Shown here one piece after another: positions 16,875 through 27,856 of a stretch of 64,000 nt of DNA. The DNA lies in contig NZ_LNNH01000012.1 of NCBI RefSeq assembly GCF_001542915.1, positions 730,216-794,215 on the forward strand. The letters run 5' to 3'. The notes below the pieces were generated by a model. That model was not told the DNA's origin. It worked only from the letters and a program-made list of their open reading frames with translations, and ran no database searches. Position numbers and translations under genes: made by a program. The DNA is from Peribacillus simplex. GTDB taxonomy: Bacteria > Bacillota > Bacilli > Bacillales > DSM-1321. Each line of letters opens with the position of its first letter. The stretch's first letter is position 1.

Positions 16875-17228
16875 TTAAGAATTTTTGCTGTTGAAGGCAT
16901 ATTTCTTTCCCCAGTCACCCATACTTTCTAGTATGGGCATGAAACCTTTCCCTGCGTCTGCTAGCGAATATTCTACTTTTGGGGGCACTTCTGGATATAC
17001 TTTCCTTATGACCATTTGATCTTTTTCCAATTCCCTTAATTGACTTGTCAATATTCCTTTTGAAATTCCGGGGACCAATCTTTGAAGCTCACCAAACCGT
17101 CTTGTCTCTTTCAAATGCCATAATATGATAATTTTCCATTTGCCTGCTATTACATTTTGAGCATGCGTGACAGGGCATACTTCTATCTGTTCGTTGGGAA
17201 TTTCACCCTGAAATGATGTTCGAGCCAT
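16875..17228 (-). CDS. HxlR-family redox-type regulator
   Basis: A 117-residue winged-helix regulator. The N-terminal cysteine in IEVCPVTH, the [11 protein letters not shown] helix, and the [18 protein letters not shown] recognition region are all typical. HxlR members YodB and HypR of B. subtilis sense quinones, diamide or hypochlorite through this conserved cysteine and control azoreductases and nitroreductases (established). Here the gene is divergent from an NAD(P)H-binding oxidoreductase and an azoreductase, which fits that role. The ATG at 17228 has GGAGGT upstream. Confidence 0.85.
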   Translation of the reverse strand: MARTSFQGEIPNEQIEVCPVTHAQNVIAGKWKIIILWHLKETRRFGELQRLVPGISKGILTSQLRELEKDQMVIRKVYPEVPPKVEYSLADAGKGFMPILESMGDWGKKYAFNSKNS

Positions 17229-17287
17229 GCTAACTACCTCCTTTTCCTAATGGTCTTGTTTTTGTGACTATGTTATTTAAAAATCAC

Positions 17288-17319
17288 TACTTACAAAGTA
17301 ACGTCTAAAGTAATAATAT
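17288..17319 (+). promoter_or_regulatory. Promoter of the oxidoreductase-azoreductase pair with HxlR-type operator
   Basis: TTACAA (17291-17296), 17-base spacer, TAATAT (17314-17319). The perfect palindrome TACTT-ACA-AAGTA (17288-17300) covers the -35. YodB-type boxes have TACT...AGTA arms, so this is a likely site for the divergent HxlR protein. Confidence 0.65.
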
Positions 17320-17362
17320 ATGACTATGCTTTATCAAACAATGCTTTTGGGAGGAACAAAGG

Positions 17363-18004
17363 ATGAAAATTGGAATCATTGGAGCAAGCGGCAAGGTTGG
17401 ACATCTTATTATGAAAGAAGCGAAAGATAGAGGAATGGACGTAACGGCAATCGTGAGAAATGCTTCAAAAATTACCGAAACGAACGTTACTGTACTTGAA
17501 AAAGATATTTTTGCGCTAACTGGATCAGATCTTACATCCTTTGATGTAGTGGTCAATACCTATAAGGCACCAGAAGGCGAGGAACATTTATATGTAGATG
17601 CTGGCAGAGTATTGATTAAAGCCCTTAATGAAGCCCCACAGACAAAACTGGTCGTCGTGGGCGGTGCCGGGAGCCTCTTTGTTGATGAAACCCATACAAC
17701 AAGACTTATGGATACACCAGATTTCCCGGACTTTGTATATCCGACTGCATCCAATGCAGCGAAACAGCTTGAGGAGTTGCAGCAATCAAATTCCATTACA
17801 TGGACGTATATCAGCCCTGCAGGTTTCTTCGATCCGGAAGGGAAAAGAACCGGCTCCTATCAGGCAGGAAAAGATCATGTCATTTTAAATGGTAAAGGGC
17901 AAAGCTACATTAGTTATGCTGACTATGCCATCGCCGTAGTGGATGAGATTGAAACTCCACAACATGTGAATGAACGATTCACCCTTGTTGGTGAAGCAGA
18001 ATAA
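17363..18004 (+). CDS. NAD(P)H-binding atypical SDR oxidoreductase (YwnB-like)
   Basis: A 213-residue single-domain Rossmann protein of the NAD(P)H-binding/NmrA-like group. It begins MKIGIIGASGKVG (GxxGxxG-type motif) and has VVVGGAGSLF and WTYISPAGFFDPEG, family signatures. It lacks the SDR YxxxK pair, so its catalytic activity is uncertain. GGAGGA lies 8 bases before the ATG. It is the first of two genes divergent from the HxlR regulator, so a detoxification or redox-sensing role under electrophile stress is inferred. Confidence 0.85.
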   Translation: MKIGIIGASGKVGHLIMKEAKDRGMDVTAIVRNASKITETNVTVLEKDIFALTGSDLTSFDVVVNTYKAPEGEEHLYVDAGRVLIKALNEAPQTKLVVVGGAGSLFVDETHTTRLMDTPDFPDFVYPTASNAAKQLEELQQSNSITWTYISPAGFFDPEGKRTGSYQAGKDHVILNGKGQSYISYADYAIAVVDEIETPQHVNERFTLVGEAE

Positions 18005-18068
18005 ATGATCGGGCTTTGATTTTACAGATCGAGGCTACTTTATAAAATTTGGAAAGCGGGTATTGATT

Positions 18069-18707
18069 ATGGCTAAAGTCCTTTATATTACAGCACATCC
18101 ACTTGATCATACACAATCTTTTAGTTTGGCGGCGGGAAGCTCTTTTATTGAAGCCTATAAACAGAGTAACCCTAACGACGAAGTGGTTCATATCGACTTA
18201 TATAAGGAGCATATTCCTGCACTAGATGCCGATATATTCAGTGGGTGGGGAAAACTTCAAACAGGCAAAGGATTTGAAGAACTTTCCGATCAGGAAAAAG
18301 AAAAAGTCAGCCGTCTTGGAGAGTTGAGTGAACAATTTGTATCCGCCGATAAGTATGTTTTCGTGACACCTATGTGGAATTTCTCTTTCCCTCCTGTAAT
18401 GAAGGCGTATCTTGATTCCGTTGCAGTAGCCGGGAAGACATTCAAATATACGGCAACCGGACCAGTCGGTTTATTGACAGATAAAAAAGCCTTGCATATT
18501 CAAGCGCGTGGCGGCATTTATTCCGAAGGACCGTCAGCTGATCTGGAAATGGGACACCGTTATATTAAAAACCTACTTGTGGGATTCTTCGGTGTCCCTT
18601 CATTGGAAGGGATATTTATCGAAGGACACAATCAATATCCTGATCGTGCACAGGAAATTAAAGAAAAAGGGATTCAGGAAGCAAAAGATTTAGCTCAAAG
18701 ATTTTAA
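18069..18707 (+). CDS. azoR: FMN-dependent NADH:quinone oxidoreductase / azoreductase
   Basis: A 212-residue flavodoxin-like enzyme that reduces quinones or azo bonds by two electrons using NADH. Motifs are [18 protein letters not shown] for the FMN phosphate loop, [19 protein letters not shown], which is the hallmark PMWNF, and [10 protein letters not shown]. The start is the ATG at 18069; an in-frame TTG at 18063 lacks support. It is 64 bp downstream of the NAD(P)H-binding protein and probably cotranscribed under HxlR control, as azoR1 is under YodB in B. subtilis. A second, more distant paralogue is at 25777. Confidence 0.9.
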   Translation: MAKVLYITAHPLDHTQSFSLAAGSSFIEAYKQSNPNDEVVHIDLYKEHIPALDADIFSGWGKLQTGKGFEELSDQEKEKVSRLGELSEQFVSADKYVFVTPMWNFSFPPVMKAYLDSVAVAGKTFKYTATGPVGLLTDKKALHIQARGGIYSEGPSADLEMGHRYIKNLLVGFFGVPSLEGIFIEGHNQYPDRAQEIKEKGIQEAKDLAQRF

Positions 18708-18777
18708 AGGGATCGGTATTATTAAAAAAAGGTATCACTATCGCCACATTCCTTTAGTCGGTAAACTCCAAACAAAA

Positions 18778-18822
18778 ATATGACAGTTTATTGTTCATTA
18801 CTTAAACTGTCATATTTTTTTA
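18778..18822 (+). terminator. Terminator after azoR
   Basis: Perfect 13-bp arms ATATGACAGTTTA and TAAACTGTCATAT with a 12-base loop, then a T run. Confidence 0.85.
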
Positions 18823-19241
18823 ATTTCGAAATGAAATTTTCATTACAGGCAAAGAGAAATGAAAATATACTAATGAAAGTGAAGGTTACCGAATGGCTTT
18901 AAAGGAGATTAACAAAGATAAATCCGTTTAAAGCATTCGAATCGTTTCCTTGAAAAAGACAAAGTCCTTCAGCATATGGAGGTATATCGCAAGTCGAAGC
19001 TTTGTGCAACTTGAAGATTAAGAAGGAATAGGGATTTGGCGGATAAAGGGACACCTGGAATGGAGTCCCTGAATTTCAACGAAACTCTTTATCAGAGCCT
19101 TCAAATTAAATACCTGTCAGCTTCGGAATATAGCTTCTAATCATTTTCAAGGTTAAGGATCATATGTTCAATATGGGACAATACGAACCTTTTGCTGAAT
19201 ACTATCATTACCTTCGCTACTCAATCATCGTATTTTTTTTA
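18823..19241. other. Non-coding gap, nothing recognised
   Basis: About 420 bases with stops in all frames and no convincing ribosome site followed by an open frame. It may hold decayed coding sequence (a short open stretch near 18980-19020), but no family is recognisable. Confidence 0.35.
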
Positions 19242-20193
<952 letters not shown>

Positions 20194-20273
20194 TTACACC
20201 TCTGCACCTTACTTTTATTGGAATTTATTTTCTTTTTAAAAAATGGGTAGAATTGAAACGTGAAAATGTAAAA

Positions 20274-21452
20274 TTAATATGCTTTGCTATATAATCCTTT
20301 GATATGAGTTAAGTAACGAACATCACTAGCTCCTTTCATTAATGTTGCCGGCAAACCTTTTAATTGCGTTTTATTTCCACCGATTGTACCAACTGCATCT
20401 TTACGTCCAAGGCTTGCTAATGTGCCAGAGAATACAGGCATGAACGGTTCCATAGCACCACCGCGTATGGACCTAGCTAAGTTCACACCCACAACTTCAC
20501 CCATTTGCCAAGCTAATTGAGCAGTTGGTGGATATGCCTTTCCGTCTGTACCCAATACGATAGCACTATCACCTGCAACGAATACATTTTGGTGAGATGT
20601 AGACTGTAAAAACTCGTTTACGAGTATGCGTCCCCGATTCACCTCCATACCGGATTTGGCTACTGCAGAGATCCCCTGGACTCCTCCAGCCCATATCATT
20701 GTTTTTGTCTCAATTTTTCTGCCGTCTTTAAGTTCAACGGATCTACCATCCATTTTTACAATTGGTATACCAGTAACGATTGTAACGCCACGTTTCGATA
20801 AACTTGAATAAGCGCGTTCAATTAATTCTGCAGGGAAGCCTTTAAGAATCGAAGGGCCAGCTTCTACACAGTAAAGAGAAATATCTTTAGGATCAATGCC
20901 GTATTTTAAGCATAAACTTGGTATTTTATCAGCATATTCTCCAACAAGTTCTATACCAGTCAAGCCCCCTCCGCCAACCACAATCGTACCGTCCGCTTTA
21001 TTTTTTGTTTTGCTATAAGCAGCGATGCAACCTTCTACGTGGGCACGTAATCGATTTGCATCATTTACTGATTTAAGTACGAAACTGTGCTTTTCTAAAC
21101 CAGGGATACCGAAGTAAGCTGTTTCGCTTCCTAGAGCAGTCACTAAATAGTCGTAACTTAATATTGCTCCGTCTTCAAGAGATACTTCACGGCGGTCTGG
21201 TCTAATTTCTTTTACCGACGCTATTTTTAAAACAACATTGTAGTCTTTAAGCAATTTATCAAGTGGGAGGGCAACTGCTTGTTCACTAAGGTCTCCTACG
21301 GCTAGACGGTGCAGTTCTGTAATGATTTGATGTGTAGCGAACCGATTCACTACTGTAATCCTTGCTTCATCCACGCTTAGGTGTTGACGGGCTGCCATGG
21401 CTGATAATAAACCACCGTACCCGGCGCCTAAAATTAAAATATGTTTTGACAT
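20274..21452 (-). CDS. Type II NADH dehydrogenase (NDH-2 family flavoprotein)
   Basis: A 392-residue single-subunit FAD enzyme that passes electrons from NADH to menaquinone without pumping protons. ILGAGYGGLLSAMAA binds FAD, TIVVGGGGLTGIELVGEYAD binds NADH, and FVAGDSAIV is the second FAD motif, followed by the AQLAWQMGEVVG helix. It resembles Bacillus YumB/Ndh. The start is the ATG at 21452 with GGAGG 6 bases upstream. It lies between a PDH E1 pair and a broken TrxB on one strand, suggesting that NADH made from pyruvate oxidation is handled by this enzyme. Confidence 0.85.
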   Translation of the reverse strand: MSKHILILGAGYGGLLSAMAARQHLSVDEARITVVNRFATHQIITELHRLAVGDLSEQAVALPLDKLLKDYNVVLKIASVKEIRPDRREVSLEDGAILSYDYLVTALGSETAYFGIPGLEKHSFVLKSVNDANRLRAHVEGCIAAYSKTKNKADGTIVVGGGGLTGIELVGEYADKIPSLCLKYGIDPKDISLYCVEAGPSILKGFPAELIERAYSSLSKRGVTIVTGIPIVKMDGRSVELKDGRKIETKTMIWAGGVQGISAVAKSGMEVNRGRILVNEFLQSTSHQNVFVAGDSAIVLGTDGKAYPPTAQLAWQMGEVVGVNLARSIRGGAMEPFMPVFSGTLASLGRKDAVGTIGGNKTQLKGLPATLMKGASDVRYLTHIKGLYSKAY

Positions 21453-21555
21453 ATCCAATCCTCCGTCTACAATTATTTGTTTTCCTTTTTTTATATCCTT
21501 AAATACGCTATGCAAGGCGAAATTGTTTTTACGATACATGGTGGCTACGTTTCAA

Positions 21556-22533
21556 TTAAAAGTTCATAACTTTTTTAGCTGTTTCGATTACATCTTTATA
21601 ATTCGGTAACCAAATGTTTTCCGCCTCAGTAAATGCATATACAGTATCAGGTGCTGAGACACGTAATACTGGAGATTCTAAACTTAGGATTGCGCGCTCG
21701 TTTATTTCAGCGACCACATGAGCTCCAATACCAGCTTGTTTCTGAGCTTCTTGAACGACTATACAACGACCCGTCTTTTCAACGGATGCTATAATCGTAT
21801 CCATATCCAACGGGCTAATCGTCCTTAAGTCGACAACTTCTGCTGATATCCCTTCTTTTGAGAGTTCATCGGCTGCTTTTATTGACTCGTGAACCATCGC
21901 ACCGTAGGCAATGATCGATAGGTCTGTTCCTTCCCGTTTCACATCCGCTTTACCAATTTCTATCGTATACTCTTCTTCCGGAACCTCTTGACGGAAAGAA
22001 CGATACAATTTCATATGCTCTAAAAATACAACTGGATCGTTATCACGAATCGCCGAAATCAACAGGCCCTTCGCGTCATATGGGGTTGATGGTATAACGA
22101 CTTTTAATCCAGGCTGTTGAGCAAGGAGCCCTTCTAAACTATCAGAATGAAACTCGGGTGTATGAACTCCCCCACCAAAAGGTGCACGAATGGTGACTGG
22201 GGCCGTCCAACGACCGCCATACCGATATCGCATGCGGGCAAGCTGTCCATTTAGGGAATCCATCGCTTCGTATACGAAACCGAAGAATTGGATCTCAATG
22301 ACAGGTCGAAAACCAGTTAGACCCAAACCTATCGCAAGGCCGCCTATACCTGATTCTGCAAGAGGTGTATCGAAAACTCGCTCTTCCCCAAATTCATTTT
22401 GTAAGCCTTCAGTTGCGCGGAATACTCCCCCATTGACACCAACATCTTCACCAAAAACTAAAACATTTTCATTATTCTTTAACTCTGTACGGATTGCATC
22501 GGTGATTGCTTTAATCATCGTTATTTGAGCCAT
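21556..22533 (-). CDS. pdhB: Pyruvate dehydrogenase E1 beta subunit (second copy, no E2/E3 nearby)
   Basis: A 325-residue transketolase-like beta subunit, exactly the length of Bacillus PdhB. It begins [14 protein letters not shown] and has [34 protein letters not shown] and the [15 protein letters not shown] loop that supports thiamine diphosphate. With PdhA it would form the alpha2beta2 E1 decarboxylase. Its ATG lies 3 bp after the pdhA stop, so translation is coupled. The next gene is ndh rather than the usual E2 and E3, so acetyl transfer would need the lipoyl E2 of another locus. Whether the substrate is pyruvate or another 2-oxo acid is inferred from similarity. Confidence 0.9.
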   Translation of the reverse strand: MAQITMIKAITDAIRTELKNNENVLVFGEDVGVNGGVFRATEGLQNEFGEERVFDTPLAESGIGGLAIGLGLTGFRPVIEIQFFGFVYEAMDSLNGQLARMRYRYGGRWTAPVTIRAPFGGGVHTPEFHSDSLEGLLAQQPGLKVVIPSTPYDAKGLLISAIRDNDPVVFLEHMKLYRSFRQEVPEEEYTIEIGKADVKREGTDLSIIAYGAMVHESIKAADELSKEGISAEVVDLRTISPLDMDTIIASVEKTGRCIVVQEAQKQAGIGAHVVAEINERAILSLESPVLRVSAPDTVYAFTEAENIWLPNYKDVIETAKKVMNF

Positions 22534-22536
22534 GGT

Positions 22537-23722
<1,186 letters not shown>

Positions 23723-23809
23723 TATACGTAAAAAAACTCATTTAAGTCAGTACAGCTAATTTTAAGGCTCCCATAGTACAGGAACTCAGTAAAACGTGAA
23801 CAAGACCCC

Positions 23810-24313
23810 CTATCTATGTTCCAGGGCTTTTCGGAACCAATCTACTCCCTCTGAATGTCTGTCCTTCAATTTCAATTTTAAAGTATCATTAAGCTCTAAG
23901 ATGGTTTTGCTCTTGAGATAAACCTTCATCTTCTCCTCAGCTTCTAACATAATGACATTAATTGTACAGGGTCCACAATGAATGGGGTCTTGAACTTCTT
24001 GTCCTTCAGACAAGATGCACTTTTGCCTGATGTTTGCGCACTGAAAAAAAGGCTGCTCTCCTTCGATGGCTTCTATAACATCCCAAAAATCAATCTTACT
24101 TGGGTGTTTAGCTAATTCGTACCCACCTTTAACGCCAGGCATGGAACGTACGATGCCCGACTTCTTTAATTTAGTGAAAATTTTTGATAAATACGTTTCA
24201 GAAACCCCTTGAAATGTTGCTAGTTCCTTAACGCCGACGGACTTTCCTGTAGGTAAATCCACAAAATAAGATAGACAATGCAGAGCGTATTCGACTCCTT
24301 TGCTGAATTGCAT
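23810..24313 (-). CDS. Rrf2-family regulator with four C-terminal cysteines
   Basis: A 167-residue winged-helix regulator. The N-terminal 80 residues are the Rrf2 DNA-binding domain (KELATFQGVSETYLSKIFTKL, then VKGGYELAKHP). Cysteines at 92, 99, 113 and 116 in a C-x6-C-x13-C-x2-C layout could hold an Fe-S cluster or act as a thiol switch. NsrR and IscR use three conserved cysteines, so this arrangement differs. The gene is 157 bp upstream of pdhA in the same direction, and a large palindrome lies in the gap. I infer control of the pdhAB-ndh-trxB genes by redox, NO or iron status. GGAGGT precedes the ATG. Confidence 0.85.
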   Translation of the reverse strand: MQFSKGVEYALHCLSYFVDLPTGKSVGVKELATFQGVSETYLSKIFTKLKKSGIVRSMPGVKGGYELAKHPSKIDFWDVIEAIEGEQPFFQCANIRQKCILSEGQEVQDPIHCGPCTINVIMLEAEEKMKVYLKSKTILELNDTLKLKLKDRHSEGVDWFRKALEHR

Positions 24314-24785
24314 GTAAATAACCTCCGACTAAAAAAATTAGGGTCTAAAATCAATTTTCATTGTCCTAGTTTGGATACTATCAAGAAAAGAAAAAGTTTA
24401 ACCGATGTTTTGGTTATATCCCTAATTTTCACAACTGAATTTCTTAATCTGTTCAGTTTTGTCACATAGGATTAGAACCATTCGTGATTTTCCGTTCAGA
24501 TATGAAACATATATCAGACAGATTGTTCTTTATATCTATAATGGTAATGCATTACTGATGCCAGACCCTGTACCTATACAAGCTTTTGGCTATGTGTTGC
24601 TTATATATTCAGGAAACTGTTCAAAAATTAAAAGTCCCATAGAAGCCATGTCTTTACAGTTTCCCATTTACATTGTAGTTTTAACCGTATGCTTTAACGG
24701 TTTTCGGTAATTCATGGTGTGTAGGTCTGTAGTACGCTGATACAAGGCTAGTTCCAGCCTTTCAAAACGAGTAGTAAGCGTTTTT
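24314..24785. other. Non-coding gap with no supported gene
   Basis: About 470 bases. An 83-codon open frame at 24459 has no ribosome site and no recognisable sequence. The promoters of the Rrf2 gene presumably lie here, but no clear -35/-10 pair stands out. Confidence 0.35.
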
Positions 24786-25412
24786 TTATTGAAGCGATAT
24801 TTTATAAAGTGGAAATAATGTCTTGAATGTATCACCAACTAATGAAATGAACTTATCACCATCCTTCAAGATTGGATCATTAGATTGAACATGGCGACCA
24901 ACAAGGAACTCTGCCTTTTTCACGTCTCGAAAGCGCTCTAACGATTTTTCCAATCCTTCTTCACCTAGATTGAAAATTGATTCGGATTCTTTTTTCATAT
25001 GGTCAATTGATAGGACATAATCACTCGGAATCAGCTCGCGAATACTATCAATTTCCTTGAGAAAATTACTCGCAATTTCCTTCTTGTTAGGTAATTCGTA
25101 AATGAATGCAAGCCATATGAAAACATGGTCATCGAATAAGCCTACTTGAAAATGCGGAAGCATTTTATATCCTTGTTTGTTTGCTGATATCGCTAGCCAA
25201 GTGTCTTTCGGAGCATTAACCGTTCGTCGTGCGTGTTTTGCAATATGCAAAAACATTTCATTTCCAGCCAATATTGACAATTCATCCTTCAGTGTGTCGC
25301 CCATCGCTTGAAACTTCGGCCGAATACGATCTTTTATTGCTTCCATTCTAGTTTCGAGTCCTTCTATTGTAAACGTGTCAAAATCAGTTTGATCAAATCC
25401 ATTGAAATGCAT
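24786..25412 (-). CDS. yktB: YktB family protein (DUF1054, UPF0637)
   Basis: A 208-residue protein that I recognise as YktB/DUF1054, conserved in Bacillaceae with no known function. Family features are FDTFTIEGLETRM near the start, FLHIAKHARRTVNAPKDTW, and the aromatic MLPHFQVGLFDDHVFIWLAFIYE. It has no signal peptide or membrane segment and should be cytoplasmic. AAAGGAG precedes the ATG. It appears to be a single-gene unit. Confidence 0.9.
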   Translation of the reverse strand: MHFNGFDQTDFDTFTIEGLETRMEAIKDRIRPKFQAMGDTLKDELSILAGNEMFLHIAKHARRTVNAPKDTWLAISANKQGYKMLPHFQVGLFDDHVFIWLAFIYELPNKKEIASNFLKEIDSIRELIPSDYVLSIDHMKKESESIFNLGEEGLEKSLERFRDVKKAEFLVGRHVQSNDPILKDGDKFISLVGDTFKTLFPLYKISLQ

Positions 25413-25548
25413 GTACCATACACTCCTTTGCTATATATATTTTTGGCAACATCTTTTCTATTTTTTTGGCTAAATCCGTTCTTTCATTAATTGCCAGTAA
25501 GATGTTATCAAAAACATCGTTTCAAGTTACCTTTTCAAACTCTTGGGT

Positions 25549-25770
25549 TTAAACGGATGAGAAAAATTTATTCATCTCCTTGAGTAGACAATTCAATTGC
25601 TCCATATTTATATAGGACTGGATCATACCCCAAAGAGCGTAATACATCATATTTTCAGATTTTTTAATCACATTGAATATGGCAGCTGACCCTCCTGCCG
25701 AACTTATCTTAAAATGACGACCAATGCCGGTTTCAATGAATGAGTCATCTTTTTGCCAAGTCCCTTCTCT
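25549..25770 (-). pseudogene. Orphan C-terminal gene fragment
   Basis: A 73-codon open stretch with no start codon at its 5' end. It reads protein-like, WQKDDSFIETGIGRHFKI then MMYYALWGMIQSYINMEQ, and ends at a TAA at 25549. The stop just upstream (25771-25773) is next to the azoreductase stop at 25777. It looks like the tail of a gene whose front was lost. I do not recognise the family. Confidence 0.4.
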
Positions 25771-25776
25771 TCATTA

Positions 25777-26373
25777 TTAGAAATCGGAGGCAACCTTTAC
25801 TACCATGTCCAAACCATCTTCTATGATTCCTTGTGAAAGACCAGGATATTGTGTATGACCTTCAATCACGACCGTTTCAAGTTCAGTAATGCCGAGGTAA
25901 TGAAGCCAATTAGTTACAAAATTAACGGCCATCTCCTTTGATGCCATATGTTCAGAAGAGTAATCCGAACCACGAGCACATAAAATAGCAACTTTTTTGT
26001 TACTAACTTGAGTTTTTCTTGCTTGGGAAAGGTAAGAAATATAGGTTATTAATGGAGCAGGAACTGTGTAATACCATAATGGAAAAGCGAAAACTACCTT
26101 TTCTGCATCCAAGAACTGCTTTAAGTAGTGTTCAACAATATCTGTAGCTTTTGCCTCTTCCGCTGTTAACTCTAACCCTTTGCTCCGCTTGAATCCTCCT
26201 GTAATAGCTGCATTCCCATAATACGGAAGGTTAATATTGAATAAATCTAATTCAACAATCTCTTCATTTCTTGTCGTTTCTTTAAACGTGTTTAAAAATT
26301 TATTATACATTTGCACACTAATTGCTTGATCCTCAGGACGATCGTTAATTTTTACAAATAAAATTTTTGACAT
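25777..26373 (-). CDS. FMN-dependent NADH azoreductase-like flavoprotein (second copy)
   Basis: A 198-residue AzoR-family flavodoxin-fold protein, somewhat shorter than the copy at 18069. Family features are KILFVKINDRPEDQAISVQMY, VVFAFPLWYYTVPAPLITYI in place of the PMWNF region, and ILCARGSDYSSE. The LWYYT variant suggests a different quinone or azo substrate, by inference. The start is the ATG at 26373 with GAGGGA upstream; an in-frame codon 15 bases earlier is less likely. AT-rich palindromes upstream (26619-26633) may be regulatory. Confidence 0.85.
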   Translation of the reverse strand: MSKILFVKINDRPEDQAISVQMYNKFLNTFKETTRNEEIVELDLFNINLPYYGNAAITGGFKRSKGLELTAEEAKATDIVEHYLKQFLDAEKVVFAFPLWYYTVPAPLITYISYLSQARKTQVSNKKVAILCARGSDYSSEHMASKEMAVNFVTNWLHYLGITELETVVIEGHTQYPGLSQGIIEDGLDMVVKVASDF

Positions 26374-26810
26374 TGTTTTTTCCCTCATTTGTTTTTTATT
26401 TTCCCAGCAACTGAACCAGTATGGGTTTTATATCGTCGTTGGTGGTGGTCTTCCACTCTTGATAAATTCTTAAATACTATCAAAATGATATTAGATATCT
26501 ACATTATCTATAATTGATGATAAAAAAACGTTCCCCTATACGCTTAATTGAATGTTGATTTCTTTCACTCTCCTCATTTCCTTCCTATTCTTCAAATTCA
26601 TTTATGATTTACAATTAGAGATATCATATATCTGTATTATATATTATTATTGATTCATGTCAATGAAGATGCACAAACTACAGATTTTGGTAAAAATTCA
26701 ACTTTGTTCCTTTAAACAGCCATTATCAGCTAAATCTAGATAGACCACCGATTAACATTGAATTTCAAGGCTGCGGCTATTTTTCTTCGTCCGTTCCCCA
26801 CCATTTATCC
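26374..26810. promoter_or_regulatory. Upstream region of the second azoreductase with AT-rich palindromes
   Basis: AGATAT-CAT-ATATCT (26619-26633) is a perfect palindrome, and ATTAGATA...TATCTATAAT around 26490-26513 is an imperfect one. Both could be MarR- or TetR-type operators for the azoreductase. No gene is seen in this stretch. Confidence 0.4.
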
Positions 26811-27056
26811 TTGATCGTTTTGGACAAGTTTCCTTTACTTGTTAACCTTCGCTCCAACCAAACCAACAGCAGTTATCGAAAATTTGTTTGGCATGTTAAA
26901 GTCCAAATGCTTTTTCTCCAAGATTTTGAAAGTATGGATCACTTTGAAAAGGAATTAGATGATTATATTCATTTCTATAGCCACGAACGTATGAAGGAAA
27001 TATTAAAAGACCTGAGTCCGATAGAAAACCGATCTCAGGTCTTAGAAGCTGCTTAA
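26811..27056 (+). pseudogene. IS3-family transposase remnant (C-terminal end)
   Basis: The last 55 codons match the end of IS150-group OrfB transposases: VWHVKVQ (for FFGHLKSE), LQDFESMDHFEKELDDYIHFYSHERMK and DLSPIENRSQVLEAA. The first 25 codons are unrelated. There is no catalytic DDE domain and no start. It is a dead fragment marking an old insertion between the azoreductase and the PTS operon. Confidence 0.8.
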
Positions 27057-27130
27057 ACTATAGGTCTAACATTATTGGGTCAGATCATTTTTCGGTGACT
27101 TTTTAAACCACCAAGCGCGCCAACCCTCAC

Positions 27131-27460
27131 TTAATGAACCTTTTGTATTTTCTCATGTAATTCCACGATTTCCATCGCTAAATCTTTTGTTGTCATGGAA
27201 GTCATCAGGTGATCTTGAGCATGAATCAGCAGCATTGGTATGTCGAAATTTTCACCATTCACTTCCGCTTGGATCAAGGCGGTTTGGATTTTATGTGCCG
27301 CCACAAACTCTTGCTCCGCTTCTTTCAGCTTTTCTTGTGCATTGCTGGATTTGCCTTGCTTTTGCAAGGAGATGGCTTCCATTGCGCAGCTTCGGGCATT
27401 CCCGCTATGGAGGATCAATTGAAAAGATAGTTCAGATAACGCCTCTTTCGTTTTCGCCAT
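27131..27460 (-). CDS. PTS lactose/cellobiose-family IIA component
   Basis: A 109-residue helical IIA protein that takes phosphate from HPr. The phosphorylated histidine is in MLLIHAQDHLM, and the front part SFQLILHSGNARSCAMEAI is typical. It is the last gene of a IIC - small membrane protein - GH170 - IIB - IIA operon, 30 bp after IIB. GAGGGTG precedes the ATG. No clear terminator follows; the next 70 bases run into the IS3 remnant. Confidence 0.9.
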   Translation of the reverse strand: MAKTKEALSELSFQLILHSGNARSCAMEAISLQKQGKSSNAQEKLKEAEQEFVAAHKIQTALIQAEVNGENFDIPMLLIHAQDHLMTSMTTKDLAMEIVELHEKIQKVH

Positions 27461-27490
27461 ATTAGCACCCTCTCATCTCTTCAAAGTGAA

Positions 27491-27796
27491 TTATTTGGAT
27501 ATTAATTGAATGGCTGTTTTCAGCACTTCCTTGCCATTGCATGATCCGTAGTGCATCGGATTTATCGTATCTACCGGCACGCCCTTTTCATCTCCGATTT
27601 TCCTAATATCATTAAGTAAGTAACGAACCTGCGGCCCTAACAAAATCACGTCCACATCGTTAATATGATTTCTCACTTCCGTAGTGGCTACTGCCTGGAT
27701 TTTCGCATTCACTCCTTCTTCCGATGCCGCTTTCTCCATTTTATTAACCAATAGACTTGTAGACATTCCTGCAGAACAGCATAATAGTATATTCAT
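27491..27796 (-). CDS. PTS lactose/cellobiose-family IIB component
   Basis: A 101-residue IIB protein with the phosphocysteine in the first strand, [17 protein letters not shown] (Cys7), the start expected for cellobiose-type IIB proteins. It passes phosphate from IIA to the sugar at IIC. GGAGG lies upstream of the ATG. It sits between the GH170 hydrolase and IIA genes. Separate IIA, IIB and IIC polypeptides are normal for this PTS family. Confidence 0.93.
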   Translation of the reverse strand: MNILLCCSAGMSTSLLVNKMEKAASEEGVNAKIQAVATTEVRNHINDVDVILLGPQVRYLLNDIRKIGDEKGVPVDTINPMHYGSCNGKEVLKTAIQLISK

Positions 27797-27856
27797 TACA
27801 TTTTCCTCCTCATAATTCCCTTGTTTTATTTGTTTCCTGTCAAACTTTGCTCCAGC

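Noticed and set aside
24459-24710. 83-codon frame between the Rrf2 and YktB genes
   Set aside because: No ribosome site and no protein-like conserved segment.
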